Source of the DNA: JAUZOB01 sp963692465
Lineage (GTDB): Bacteria > Bacteroidota > Bacteroidia > Bacteroidales > Prolixibacteraceae
Direction of reading: 5' to 3'
Length of the DNA stretch: 64,000 nt
Assembly: GCA_963692465.1 (NCBI GenBank)
Contig: OY829943.1
Coordinates: forward strand, 434,001-498,000
A program made the translations under genes and the position numbers. Shown here in pieces: positions 1 to 7,182 of this stretch; the first letter of the stretch is position 1; the number at the start of each line of letters is the position of its first letter. The notes under the pieces are model-generated. The model searched no databases. It was not told where the DNA came from and saw nothing but the letters and a program-made list of their open reading frames with translations.

Positions 1-1
1 C

Positions 2-184
2 ATGAAAAATCGAGAAACAAATGGGCACTTTACTTCTGATAAACACTTTATTAAAGCATTAAAAAGTTTAGATAGAATATTAGATTTCTTCATCAAAAAA
101 TACCCTTCAGAATCTTTTGACACATTAGATTTACACTGCATGGAAGGAAAGAAAACATCTTTTGCCTATTTCCAGATTTTATAA
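2..184 (+). CDS. hypothetical protein fragment
   Basis: Sixty codons, opening with ATG at the second base of the window, so a longer upstream part cannot be excluded. I recognise no family; the sequence is lysine- and phenylalanine-rich with no signal peptide or membrane segment. Its last five codons lie inside the first copy of a direct repeat (168-285). In a different frame that repeat encodes FPDFIKCKC followed by a stop, and the second copy at 1953 encodes FPDFMKYKC and a stop. The present stop may therefore reflect a frameshift or truncation of an older gene whose true end is the FPDF tail. It may not be a functional gene. Confidence 0.3.
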   Translation: MKNRETNGHFTSDKHFIKALKSLDRILDFFIKKYPSESFDTLDLHCMEGKKTSFAYFQIL

Positions 185-285
185 AATGTAAGTGTTAATC
201 TTTTTGTTGTTTAGAAATGTCTGATAATTATTGACATGGATAAAATTTCAGAAAAAAATGTGAACTCCGATATTGTTGGCACTGA
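168..285. repeat. direct repeat, copy 1 (flanks the first ATPase gene)
   Basis: About 117 bp that recur at 1953-2068 in the same orientation with roughly 9-10 differences by eye. The differences are mostly transitions, and both copies keep two short readable segments: an FPDF...KC stop tail, and M/V-DKIS-K-NVNSDIVGT. The second segment resembles the Asn-Gly-Thr-Val repeat tail seen in some Bacteroidetes AlbA/divergent-AAA regulators, which suggests decayed coding sequence rather than insertion-sequence ends. Confidence 0.75.
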
Positions 286-537
286 AAATGGCACTGTTGC
301 GTTCTTCGTTAACGGAGGAGTAATGATATCTTGATATTAAATTTGTTGAGAAGGGAACAAGAAACGGAAAGAAATTTTTTATTGAAAGTACCAATGTAAG
401 CAGGTTCTTCAGACAATATCACATGAACAAATACAGCAAAAAAATATCAATAACGCTGCATGCAAACAGCATTTTTAAACTAATATTGCTGAACACAAAC
501 AGCAAATAAGTATATTTGCCACATTAATACAACAAAT
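185..537. other. intergenic region with repeat copy and decayed coding traces
   Basis: This gap holds the rest of direct repeat copy 1, then AT-rich sequence with no convincing gene. A short reading frame from 236 (MDKISEKNVNSDIVGT...) stops near 334 and looks like a remnant. The promoter of the ATPase gene lies at the right end. Confidence 0.5.
511..518 (+). promoter_or_regulatory. Bacteroidetes-type -7 box upstream of the first ATPase
   Basis: TATATTTG matches the Bacteroidetes -7 consensus TAnnTTTG, and a TTG lies about 21 bp upstream (487-489) where the -33 element is expected. The ATG at 538 is 20 bases downstream. Confidence 0.5.
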
Positions 538-1737
538 ATGGAAACTCTATTTGCTAAACAAGATCGCTTGCTAAAACTGACTTCTACAAAAATAGTTCGT
601 GAACTGATGAAACAGATTCATTGGGAAACTCAACTGATCGCAATCCGAGGAGCACGAGGTGTAGGAAAAACAACACTTATGTTGCAATATATCAAACTAA
701 ACTATCCGACTTATAGTAGGGAAGTTTTGTATTGTACGATGGATTCTGTATTCTTCTCAAACCACAGTTTATTGGATTTAGCAGATACTTTTTATAAAAA
801 TGGTGGCAAGAGATTATTTTTAGATGAAGTTCATAAATACCCTACATGGAGCAAGGAGATAAAGGAAATCTATGATATGTACCCTGATCTGCAAATCGTA
901 TTCAGCGCATCATCACTTCTGCAAATTCTAAACGGGGATGCTGATTTGTCCCGTCGATGTATCCCATACACGATGCAGGGACTTTCTTTTCGGGAATTCT
1001 TCCTGTTCTATAAGAATATTGAACTACCGATATATTCGTTAAAAGATATTTTATCTTTCCCTGAGAAACTATGTGCTGAAGTAAACGATAAATGTCATCC
1101 ATTGCCTTTCTTCAAAGAATATCTCCAATATGGATATTATCCTTTTTATTTGAGAAATCAATTGGACTATTACACCAGCATAGAGCAGATAACGAACTTT
1201 ATTATAGAAACAGAATTGACATTGCTGTGTAAGGTTGATGTGGCAAATGTACGTAAGCTGAAAGCATTGTTAGGAGTATTGGCAACTTCGGTGCCTTTCG
1301 AAGTGGATATTTCTAAATTGGCAACAACAATAGGAGTACACCGGAATACAGTGATTTCTTATTTGTATGATATGGATAAAGCTGAATTGATAAATATGTT
1401 ATTTTCAGATCTTTTGTCGGTAAAGAAAATGCAGAAGCCGGATAAGATTTATTTAGATAACCCCAATTTGCTTTATGCGTTGGCTTCACAGCCTGTTAAA
1501 AAAGGAACAGTCCGAGAAACATTTGTTGTCAACCAATTAGCATATTTGCATCAGATAGAGTATGGAAAAACAGCCGGTGATTTTAAGGTGGATGGTCAAT
1601 ATTTTTTTGAAGTAGGCGGTGAAAACAAGACATATAAACAGATTGCAGATGTGCCTGATTCATATATTCTGGCTGACAATATAGAAACTCCTTATCATCA
1701 CAAATTACCAATATGGTGTATAGGATTTCTTTATTAA
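538..1737 (+). CDS. AAA_14-family ATPase with DUF4143-like C-terminus
   Basis: A 399-residue P-loop ATPase of the AAA_14/DUF4143 type that is abundant in Bacteroidetes and archaea and has no firm biochemical role. The Walker A motif GARGVGKT is at residues 38-45, Walker B RLFLDEVH at 92-99 and a sensor-like IVFSASS at 120-126. The C-terminal third fits DUF4143; near the end (residues about 345-365) DFKVDGQYFFEVGG followed by NKTxKQI resembles the strands of a degenerate PD-(D/E)xK nuclease fold. It is monocistronic, has its own promoter box, and is bracketed by copies of a ~117-bp direct repeat, so it may have arrived as a cassette. Possible roles (toxin-antitoxin, defence, DNA metabolism) are speculation. 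Confidence 0.85.
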   Translation: METLFAKQDRLLKLTSTKIVRELMKQIHWETQLIAIRGARGVGKTTLMLQYIKLNYPTYSREVLYCTMDSVFFSNHSLLDLADTFYKNGGKRLFLDEVHKYPTWSKEIKEIYDMYPDLQIVFSASSLLQILNGDADLSRRCIPYTMQGLSFREFFLFYKNIELPIYSLKDILSFPEKLCAEVNDKCHPLPFFKEYLQYGYYPFYLRNQLDYYTSIEQITNFIIETELTLLCKVDVANVRKLKALLGVLATSVPFEVDISKLATTIGVHRNTVISYLYDMDKAELINMLFSDLLSVKKMQKPDKIYLDNPNLLYALASQPVKKGTVRETFVVNQLAYLHQIEYGKTAGDFKVDGQYFFEVGGENKTYKQIADVPDSYILADNIETPYHHKLPIWCIGFLY

Positions 1738-2096
1738 TATCCTATCAAGCGTTTTATTTAAAAGAACGTTTGGAAAAACCGGCATTATCTGGAATTGAAT
1801 AAGTAAGTTTTCCATAAGCATTCAGAGACGTACTCCCCATTCACAGATAGATCGAATAATTAATGTAGCCACATTATTGGGATTGGCAGGTTACTACATG
1901 TTTTTATGTTGCAATTCACCTCATTAATGCTTATATCGCGGATAAATCTAACATTTCCAGATTTCATGAAATATAAGTGCTAATTTTTTTGTTGTTTAGA
2001 AATGTCTGATAATTACTGACGTGGATAAAATTTCAAAAAAAATGTGAACTCTGATATTGTTGGCACTGTAAACGACACTGTAAATGGCACTGTAAA
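1738..2096. other. intergenic region between convergent ATPases, with repeat copy 2
   Basis: No intact gene is visible. The right part is direct repeat copy 2 (1953-2068) and a short tandem 12-bp repeat ending at the stop codon of the neighbouring gene. The left part is AT-rich with no recognisable signal. Confidence 0.5.
1953..2068. repeat. direct repeat, copy 2
   Basis: Second copy of the repeat at 168-285, same orientation, about 91% identical by eye. Beyond the shared part it continues into three 12-bp units of the form (tg/cg)(g/a)cactgtaaa at 2060-2095, which would read GTVNDTVNGTVN in the plus frame. Confidence 0.75.
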
Positions 2097-3380
2097 TTAT
2101 TTAATAGCATACAATGGAACGTTTGTCATCCATGATTCTTCCTTGTAATCGGACAACGAGGTCCGGATGGCTTTTGAAGGTTTATACTTTTCACAAAACA
2201 ACCTGAAACTTTTGGCGTTCAGGTTTTCACCCGATTTTACCTCAATGGGGATAACTTCCCCTTGGTCCTGAATGACGAAATCGACTTCCGCCGTACTCCG
2301 ATCATTTGTCCAATATCCAATATAGCGTTCACTGTCCAGACGCAATTGCTGCATCACGTACTGCTCTGTGAGTGCCCCTTTAAACTCGGTAAAGATTCCA
2401 TCTCCCTCAATGATCGTCCGAACGTTAAGCCCAGCCATGGCACCAAGCAAGCCTACATCGTGCAGAAATAATTTAAATACGGAAACATTCTGGTAAGCGG
2501 CAAGCGGGATTCCTGGTTTTGATACCCGATAGCATTTCAGCAATAAGCCACAATCCGTCAGCCACTGGATAGCTAACTCAAAGTCTTTGGATCGAGCTCC
2601 CTCTCTGATTACTCCATATACAAATTTTTTATTCTCTTTAGCTAATTGCGACGGGACACTTTGCCAAACCATCCGGATGCGGGGAACGGTTTCATTAGGT
2701 GCATGCTTGGAAAAATCACCTTCATAGGAGTTAAGTATCCTGTTCTGAATGCGGCGAACCAGTTGCCAATCGCGAGTTTGAACAAAAGCATCCACCACTT
2801 CGGGCATTCCCCCCACATAGAAATAATAGCGGAGATATTCTTTAAGTTTCTCCGTAAAAATAGAAAGGACGCTCCAGTTCTTAGCCGTTAGTGCTTCAAC
2901 CAATGCCTTTTCATTCTGAGATAACAGGAATTCGGAGAACGAAAGCGGACGCAAATCCAAAAAATCAACCTTCCCGACAGGAAAAGAAACTTGACTATGC
3001 AACCCCATTCCAAGCAAGGAACCGGCTGCAACCACATGGTATTGGGGTGCTTTCTCACAGAAATATTTCAGAGAGGTAACACCACGTTCTGCTGACTGGA
3101 TTTCGTCTAAAATAATCAATGTATCTTCGGCTGTTATTGTGGTTTGAGCATGTATCTGAAGCACTGTTATTATCCGTTCAATATCGAAATCGTTAGTGAA
3201 AATAGTTTGCAATGCAGGGGTTTCCTCAAAATTCACATAGATGAATTTAGCATACGAAGTACGACCAAACTCCTGCAAGAGCCATGTCTTTCCTACCTGT
3301 CGCGCACCTCTTACAATCAGTGGCTTACGGAATTTATCTTCCTTCCACTTCTTTAAACTGACAATTGATTCCCGATACAT
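2097..3380 (-). CDS. AAA_14/DUF4143 ATPase
   Basis: A 427-residue ATPase of the classic AAA_14 plus DUF4143 layout. Walker A GARQVGKT is at residues 25-32, Walker B LIILDEIQ at 88-95 and a sensor segment VVAAGSLLG at 117-125. The C-terminal domain ends in a clear PD-(D/E)xK-like signature: VDFV with D367 and IPIEVKSG with E380 and K382, which is known of DUF4143 proteins. It is convergent with the other ATPase and only distantly similar to it. Two tandem palindromes 38-86 bases upstream of the start look like an operator. The cellular role of these proteins is unknown. Confidence 0.88.
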   Translation of the reverse strand: MYRESIVSLKKWKEDKFRKPLIVRGARQVGKTWLLQEFGRTSYAKFIYVNFEETPALQTIFTNDFDIERIITVLQIHAQTTITAEDTLIILDEIQSAERGVTSLKYFCEKAPQYHVVAAGSLLGMGLHSQVSFPVGKVDFLDLRPLSFSEFLLSQNEKALVEALTAKNWSVLSIFTEKLKEYLRYYFYVGGMPEVVDAFVQTRDWQLVRRIQNRILNSYEGDFSKHAPNETVPRIRMVWQSVPSQLAKENKKFVYGVIREGARSKDFELAIQWLTDCGLLLKCYRVSKPGIPLAAYQNVSVFKLFLHDVGLLGAMAGLNVRTIIEGDGIFTEFKGALTEQYVMQQLRLDSERYIGYWTNDRSTAEVDFVIQDQGEVIPIEVKSGENLNAKSFRLFCEKYKPSKAIRTSLSDYKEESWMTNVPLYAIK

Positions 3381-3776
3381 CTATTTATTCCCATCTAAAA
3401 TTGATATGAATATACACTTTTATCAGGATAAAAATGTAAACAGACCACACTTTTATCAAGATAAAAATGATATACCTCCCAATGTAATCCAAATCGGAAC
3501 TCCTTATCGCTACTAATTACCAGTATACGTATTGAATTTATATATTTGGATATCAAATTAAATCTGGTTATGAAGAATAACAAAAGCTTGCCCCTTCTGA
3601 ATTGTTTTTAATCTGAATTTATGCAACAGGATCTGTTAACACGACGTATAGTATGGATACAGTTCGTTGCTCAAGGTTGTCAATTCGTAAATTGTCTTTA
3701 CTCTTTAATACAATCCAAAGAAAAAGGGGAAGATTGAAATCTATTTGATGATTACCTTTAATGAAAAATTCATCAG
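3381..3776. other. intergenic region between divergent ATPase and WecA-like genes
   Basis: The left part holds the tandem palindromes. The middle contains a possible 38-codon ORF (3621-3737, starting MQQDLLTRR) with no recognisable relatives, too short to call. A TACCTTTA sequence near 3752, one base off the TAnnTTTG box, may be the promoter of the gene at 3777. Confidence 0.4.
3418..3466. promoter_or_regulatory. tandem palindromic operator candidate
   Basis: Two palindromes, TTTTATC-AG-GATAAAA (3418-3433) and TTTTATC-AA-GATAAAA (3451-3466), lie 33 bp apart, about three helical turns. The surrounding bases are repeated too (ACA before, ATG after). Their place just upstream of the minus-strand ATPase suggests autoregulation or binding of a dimeric repressor. 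Confidence 0.55.
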
Positions 3777-4961
3777 ATGCCTCTAATTCTAAATATTACA
3801 ATATGCTTTGGATTGGCTGCAATGCTTGTCTTTTTCTGTATTCCTACAATTATTGGAGTAGCAAGGAAAAAAAAGCTCTATGATGTTCCAAACGCAAGAA
3901 AAGTAACGACTCAGGTGATTCCTACATTAGGAGGGGTTGCTATATTCCTGGGGTTCGTTATTGCAGTCACGGTCTCCCTATACAATTATACATTCCTTGA
4001 ATTTCGTTATATACTAACGGCCTTAACCATCATGCTCTTTGTCGGTTTAAAAGATGACCTGATGGATATCTCGGCATCGAGTAAATTTATCGGTGAATTT
4101 GTTGCTGCTACGATGGTGTGCGTTCTGGGTAACATTCGCTTCACTGATTTACATGGTTTATTAGGAATTCATGCATTAAATCCGTTCTTCAGTATTGTAT
4201 TATCGCTGCTTTTTATTGCGTTTATTGCCAATGCAATTAACCTGATTGACGGAATTGACGGACTTGCCTCAGGAATTGTTATAGTGGCTTGTGCAACACT
4301 CGGCACTTGGTTCTATCTCTCCGGAAATAATACTTATGCTCTCATGAGCTTTGCGTTAGTGGGTGCATTGTGCTCATTTTTTCTCTACAATGTCTTCGGG
4401 AAAAGCAACAAGATCTTTATGGGCGATACGGGGTCTTTAATTCTGGGGCTCATTCTGTCGGTACTCATTATTCGTTTTAACGAATTAAATATAGTGGGTG
4501 GAAAGCCTTACTCGGTTCCTGCTTCTCTTGCCATTTCCCTGGGTATTGTTATTCTTCCGGTCATTGATACACTTCGGGTTATGATTCTAAGAATGATCCA
4601 CGGAAAGTCTCCATTTAAAGCGGATCGAAATCATATTCATCACATGCTCCTTGATCTTAATTTTACGCATCTGCAGGCTACGTTAATATTAGTCGGGGCA
4701 AATCTGCTCTTTACAATTGCCTCTTTTGCTCTTCGGGACCTTGGAACAAATATACTTCTGTTCATTAATGTTGCCGCCGGATTTTCATTGGCCTTTATGC
4801 CTTCTTTGATTTTGAAACGGCGGGCCGAAAAATCAATCGGTAACGAAATGAGACTAACCGATGAAGAAATGAAAGAAATTACGAAACTAATAAATGACTC
4901 TTCCTCATTGGTTATCACAAAGAAACATCATCAACCGACCAGTATAGGTGGCACCAACTAA
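3777..4961 (+). CDS. undecaprenyl-phosphate N-acetylglucosaminyl 1-phosphate transferase-like (WecA/TagO family)
   Basis: A polytopic membrane enzyme of glycosyltransferase family 4 (MraY/WecA/TagO), which moves a sugar-1-phosphate from a UDP-sugar onto undecaprenyl phosphate to start O-antigen, capsule or similar glycans. At 394 residues it has the usual length. Family motifs are all present: the Asp pair KDD (92-94), NLIDGIDGLA (155-164), the Mg/nucleotide motif KIFMGDTGS (212-220) and the cytoplasmic HIHH (286-289) typical of the WecA rather than the MraY branch. About ten hydrophobic segments are visible. The acceptor sugar cannot be told from sequence. It stands alone, convergent with the LytTR gene, with no polysaccharide cluster next to it inside the window. 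Confidence 0.9.
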   Translation: MPLILNITICFGLAAMLVFFCIPTIIGVARKKKLYDVPNARKVTTQVIPTLGGVAIFLGFVIAVTVSLYNYTFLEFRYILTALTIMLFVGLKDDLMDISASSKFIGEFVAATMVCVLGNIRFTDLHGLLGIHALNPFFSIVLSLLFIAFIANAINLIDGIDGLASGIVIVACATLGTWFYLSGNNTYALMSFALVGALCSFFLYNVFGKSNKIFMGDTGSLILGLILSVLIIRFNELNIVGGKPYSVPASLAISLGIVILPVIDTLRVMILRMIHGKSPFKADRNHIHHMLLDLNFTHLQATLILVGANLLFTIASFALRDLGTNILLFINVAAGFSLAFMPSLILKRRAEKSIGNEMRLTDEEMKEITKLINDSSSLVITKKHHQPTSIGGTN

Positions 4962-4986
4962 GACATTAAGGTTGTTGAAAATGCGA

Positions 4987-5778
4987 TTACGCACTCAATA
5001 TCCGTTGTTCCTTCATCCTTTTTGAAAATTCGACAATTTGTTCCCGGGAAATTGAGCAACAAAATTCTTCTCCATTCTTGGTCAAAACACAGACTTTTTT
5101 GGAGATGTTTATCTTTGACAAATAGGTGGAATTAATAATACAAGAACGCTTAGTTCGGATAAACGTATTCTTATCAAGTTTTGGGTAGATTCGCCCCAAA
5201 TTGAGGGTGACCATCTCTTTTTGCTCGTTTCCTAAAAAGAAAATACTATAATTCCCTTCTGCTTTAATATAAATGATATCCTGCGGTTCAATGAGTACAA
5301 ATCCATTCAAATTATGAAACGCAATCTTATTTAATATCTGGGGAGAACAAAATCCATCGTTTTTTGAGGTTGATGCTTTCGTCTTGTTCTTTTCGTCTGC
5401 CCGTTTCTGCAATAGAACAGAAATCCGGTCCAATAATGAGATTAAAGTCGTTTTGTCCGTTATCGGATCTGGGTCAAACTCTCTAAATCCCAGGAAATAC
5501 TGGACATAGGGATTTTCATTAATAAACTCGACGGTTTTTTCGGAAGAAAAGCCTTCCTTGCACTTTACAATGACCGCTCCAATAACCAATTTTATTTCCT
5601 GATCGGGAAGTAAAAGATCGGGATAAAAAAGACTGTTTTTTTTATACAGATATAAAAGTCTTTTCCATGGAATTCGTTGTGCTAATAAAATCCAACGGTT
5701 ATTTTCATCCAGCTTTTTCCCAAAATGGACGATGGAACTTTTAAAAACCAAGGGGTTTATCTGACTTTGTGTATACAT
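4987..5778 (-). CDS. transposase-like (DUF772) N-terminus fused to a LytTR DNA-binding domain
   Basis: A 263-residue protein of two parts. Residues about 155-255 are a LytTR DNA-binding domain (IEPQDIIYIKAEGNYSIFF, then LGRIYPKL, FIRTKRSCIIN and STYLSKI). Residues about 1-125 are not a receiver domain: the segments NNRWILLAQRIPW (27-39), IKLVIGAVIVKCKEGFSSE (62-80) and NPYVQYFLGFREF (89-101) look like the N-terminal DUF772 region of IS1182/IS5-type transposases, including the 'ENPYxQYFLG' signature. The catalytic DDE part is absent. The reading frame is continuous through a polar linker (126-150), so this looks like a chimeric, possibly domesticated regulator. A 106-codon gene lies 35 bases upstream on the same strand. 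The LytTR assignment is firm, the transposase origin an inference from motif resemblance. Confidence 0.8.
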   Translation of the reverse strand: MYTQSQINPLVFKSSIVHFGKKLDENNRWILLAQRIPWKRLLYLYKKNSLFYPDLLLPDQEIKLVIGAVIVKCKEGFSSEKTVEFINENPYVQYFLGFREFDPDPITDKTTLISLLDRISVLLQKRADEKNKTKASTSKNDGFCSPQILNKIAFHNLNGFVLIEPQDIIYIKAEGNYSIFFLGNEQKEMVTLNLGRIYPKLDKNTFIRTKRSCIINSTYLSKINISKKVCVLTKNGEEFCCSISREQIVEFSKRMKEQRILSA

Positions 5779-5813
5779 AGCGACGTTTATATTTAATTAC
5801 CGAAAAAGATGAT

Positions 5814-6134
5814 CTATTTGTATGATTTTCTCGCAGCTCTAATGATTGATTTATACTGAAAGACTCTGCTATATAAAGGCAATGATTCAACCCGACGTAA
5901 GGTCTTTTGATATTGCGTTCTTAACGATTGTTCATAAAAGAACAGATTATGCCATTTCTCTTGCTCCTTAATTTTTTCAAGTAGAATGGTCTTTTGATTT
6001 TCAAGATTCTTAATCTTTGCCTCAAGCACAATGATCCGCTGGTGAGTTTCACTGTTCTCTAATTTTTCTATCCTTTCAAAAATTTCCTGATAAGTCTGCA
6101 TATCAAGAATTACCCTGTTGCTAGATTTTTCCAT
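5814..6134 (-). CDS. coiled-coil hypothetical protein
   Basis: A 106-residue protein I do not recognise. Residues about 12-65 form a charged heptad-like helix (IFERIEKLE, then VLEAKIKNLENQKTILLEKIKEQEK) that should make a coiled coil; the C-terminus is basic and aromatic (SRVFQYKSIIRAARKSYK). There is no signal peptide or membrane segment. It lies 35 bases upstream of the transposase/LytTR gene on the same strand and is probably cotranscribed with it. The region upstream carries an array of direct repeats. Its role is unknown. Confidence 0.6.
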   Translation of the reverse strand: MEKSSNRVILDMQTYQEIFERIEKLENSETHQRIIVLEAKIKNLENQKTILLEKIKEQEKWHNLFFYEQSLRTQYQKTLRRVESLPLYSRVFQYKSIIRAARKSYK

Positions 6135-6570
6135 TTCTTGTTATATTTCCTCATAAGAAAAAAGATACTTCTTAATAAAGTTAGTGAAAAATAACAAGTT
6201 AGAGGTAAAAAAACAGAAAGGCATTTAATATCGCACAAATTATTACCGTATGACAGAATGTATACTTTCCCTTTATGAATAGCCTCATCCAGTGGGTGAA
6301 TTACCTATTCTGCTGACTGAATCGTAAGCGACACATTGTGTGAAATGACGAATATATTGTATGAAATACCCCAAATTAGTGATAAAGCAAAATTAGATAA
6401 ATGGGTGAAATGACGGGGGTAATGGATAAGCGTATCCATTCAGTAAAGCAAATATCGCAATGTGACTTGCTAACCATGAGCACAATAAGACCTATTTACT
6501 TTCTCCAAAATTTACTTTAACTTAGATGGGATATTGCATATTCATCGATAAAAACCAAAAAAAATTAAAG
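6135..6570. other. divergent regulatory region with direct-repeat array
   Basis: A 436-bp gap between the coiled-coil gene (minus) and the DUF4136 gene (plus). It holds no credible ORF; its notable content is a set of TGAAAT-centred repeats at 6297-6411. Confidence 0.5.
6291..6416. promoter_or_regulatory. four-copy direct-repeat array, candidate LytTR binding sites
   Basis: TGAA(A/T)T cores occur at 6297, 6341, 6362 and 6406 in one orientation, so the spacings are 44, 21 and 44 bp. The two central copies share ATTGTRTGAAAT (6335-6346 and 6356-6367) at exactly 21-bp spacing; the outer ones share GGGTGAAT/GGGTGAAATGACG. LytTR proteins such as AgrA are known to bind pairs of 9-bp direct repeats about 21 bp apart, which is the reason to link this array to the nearby LytTR gene. 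Confidence 0.5.
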
Positions 6571-7173
6571 ATGAGAAATGTAATCCTTACTGTAAGTCTG
6601 CTCCTGGGAGGCATTTTTGCCTTCGCACAGGGAGGTGAACCACAACGTCCGGATAGGATGGCTAATCATACGACCCACAATTCGAGAACGAACATTGCGT
6701 CGTACAAAACATTTGACTTTGAACTGATCAACACCGACAATCCGGCAATGGAAAAACAACTGACTGACATACTACAAAACAAACTGGAGCAGAAAGGACT
6801 GAAACGGGATCGGAAAAATCCAGGATTATTGGTATTTATCAGTTTCTACTCGGGCGATGACAAACAATATGTGCCACCGACTTCAAAGGTAAAAACAAGA
6901 TACGGAAACGAATATAATATATGGACGGGAGGTAACAATAGATCGCAGATATCTTCGAAACTATCGGATGGATATCCAAAAACAACTTACCGATACTCCT
7001 ACAAAGTGAGAATGTTGGATGCCCAAAAAACAAAAGCTAATTCGCCTGCCCCGCCTATTGTCTGGCAATCGGAACAAGAAGGAACTTCGGGTAAAAAAAT
7101 TGACTTGCTCCAGATGGCTCCGTCGATTTATGACCAAATGATCAGGGGCTTGCGTTACAATGCCAATGAATAG
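6571..7173 (+). CDS. secreted DUF4136 domain protein
   Basis: A 200-residue exported protein. I choose the ATG at 6571 because it begins a standard signal peptide (MRNVILTVSLLLGGIFAFAQG); an upstream ATG at 6526 would add 15 hydrophilic residues in front of it. The mature part fits DUF4136 (YKTFDFE, then PAMEKQLTDILQNKLEQKGL and a beta-rich segment), a family of small envelope proteins of unknown function, often lipoproteins; here no lipobox cysteine is present. It ends nine bases before the convergent channel gene. Confidence 0.7.
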   Translation: MRNVILTVSLLLGGIFAFAQGGEPQRPDRMANHTTHNSRTNIASYKTFDFELINTDNPAMEKQLTDILQNKLEQKGLKRDRKNPGLLVFISFYSGDDKQYVPPTSKVKTRYGNEYNIWTGGNNRSQISSKLSDGYPKTTYRYSYKVRMLDAQKTKANSPAPPIVWQSEQEGTSGKKIDLLQMAPSIYDQMIRGLRYNANE

Positions 7174-7182
7174 CAACGCCAA

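Noticed and set aside
3395..3583. Minus-strand ORF with FYLDKSV / FYPDKSV repeats
   Set aside because: The peptide repeat is simply the translation of the two DNA palindromes; a regulatory site explains it better.
3621..3737. 38-codon ORF before the WecA-like gene
   Set aside because: No family, no promoter, not distinguishable from chance.
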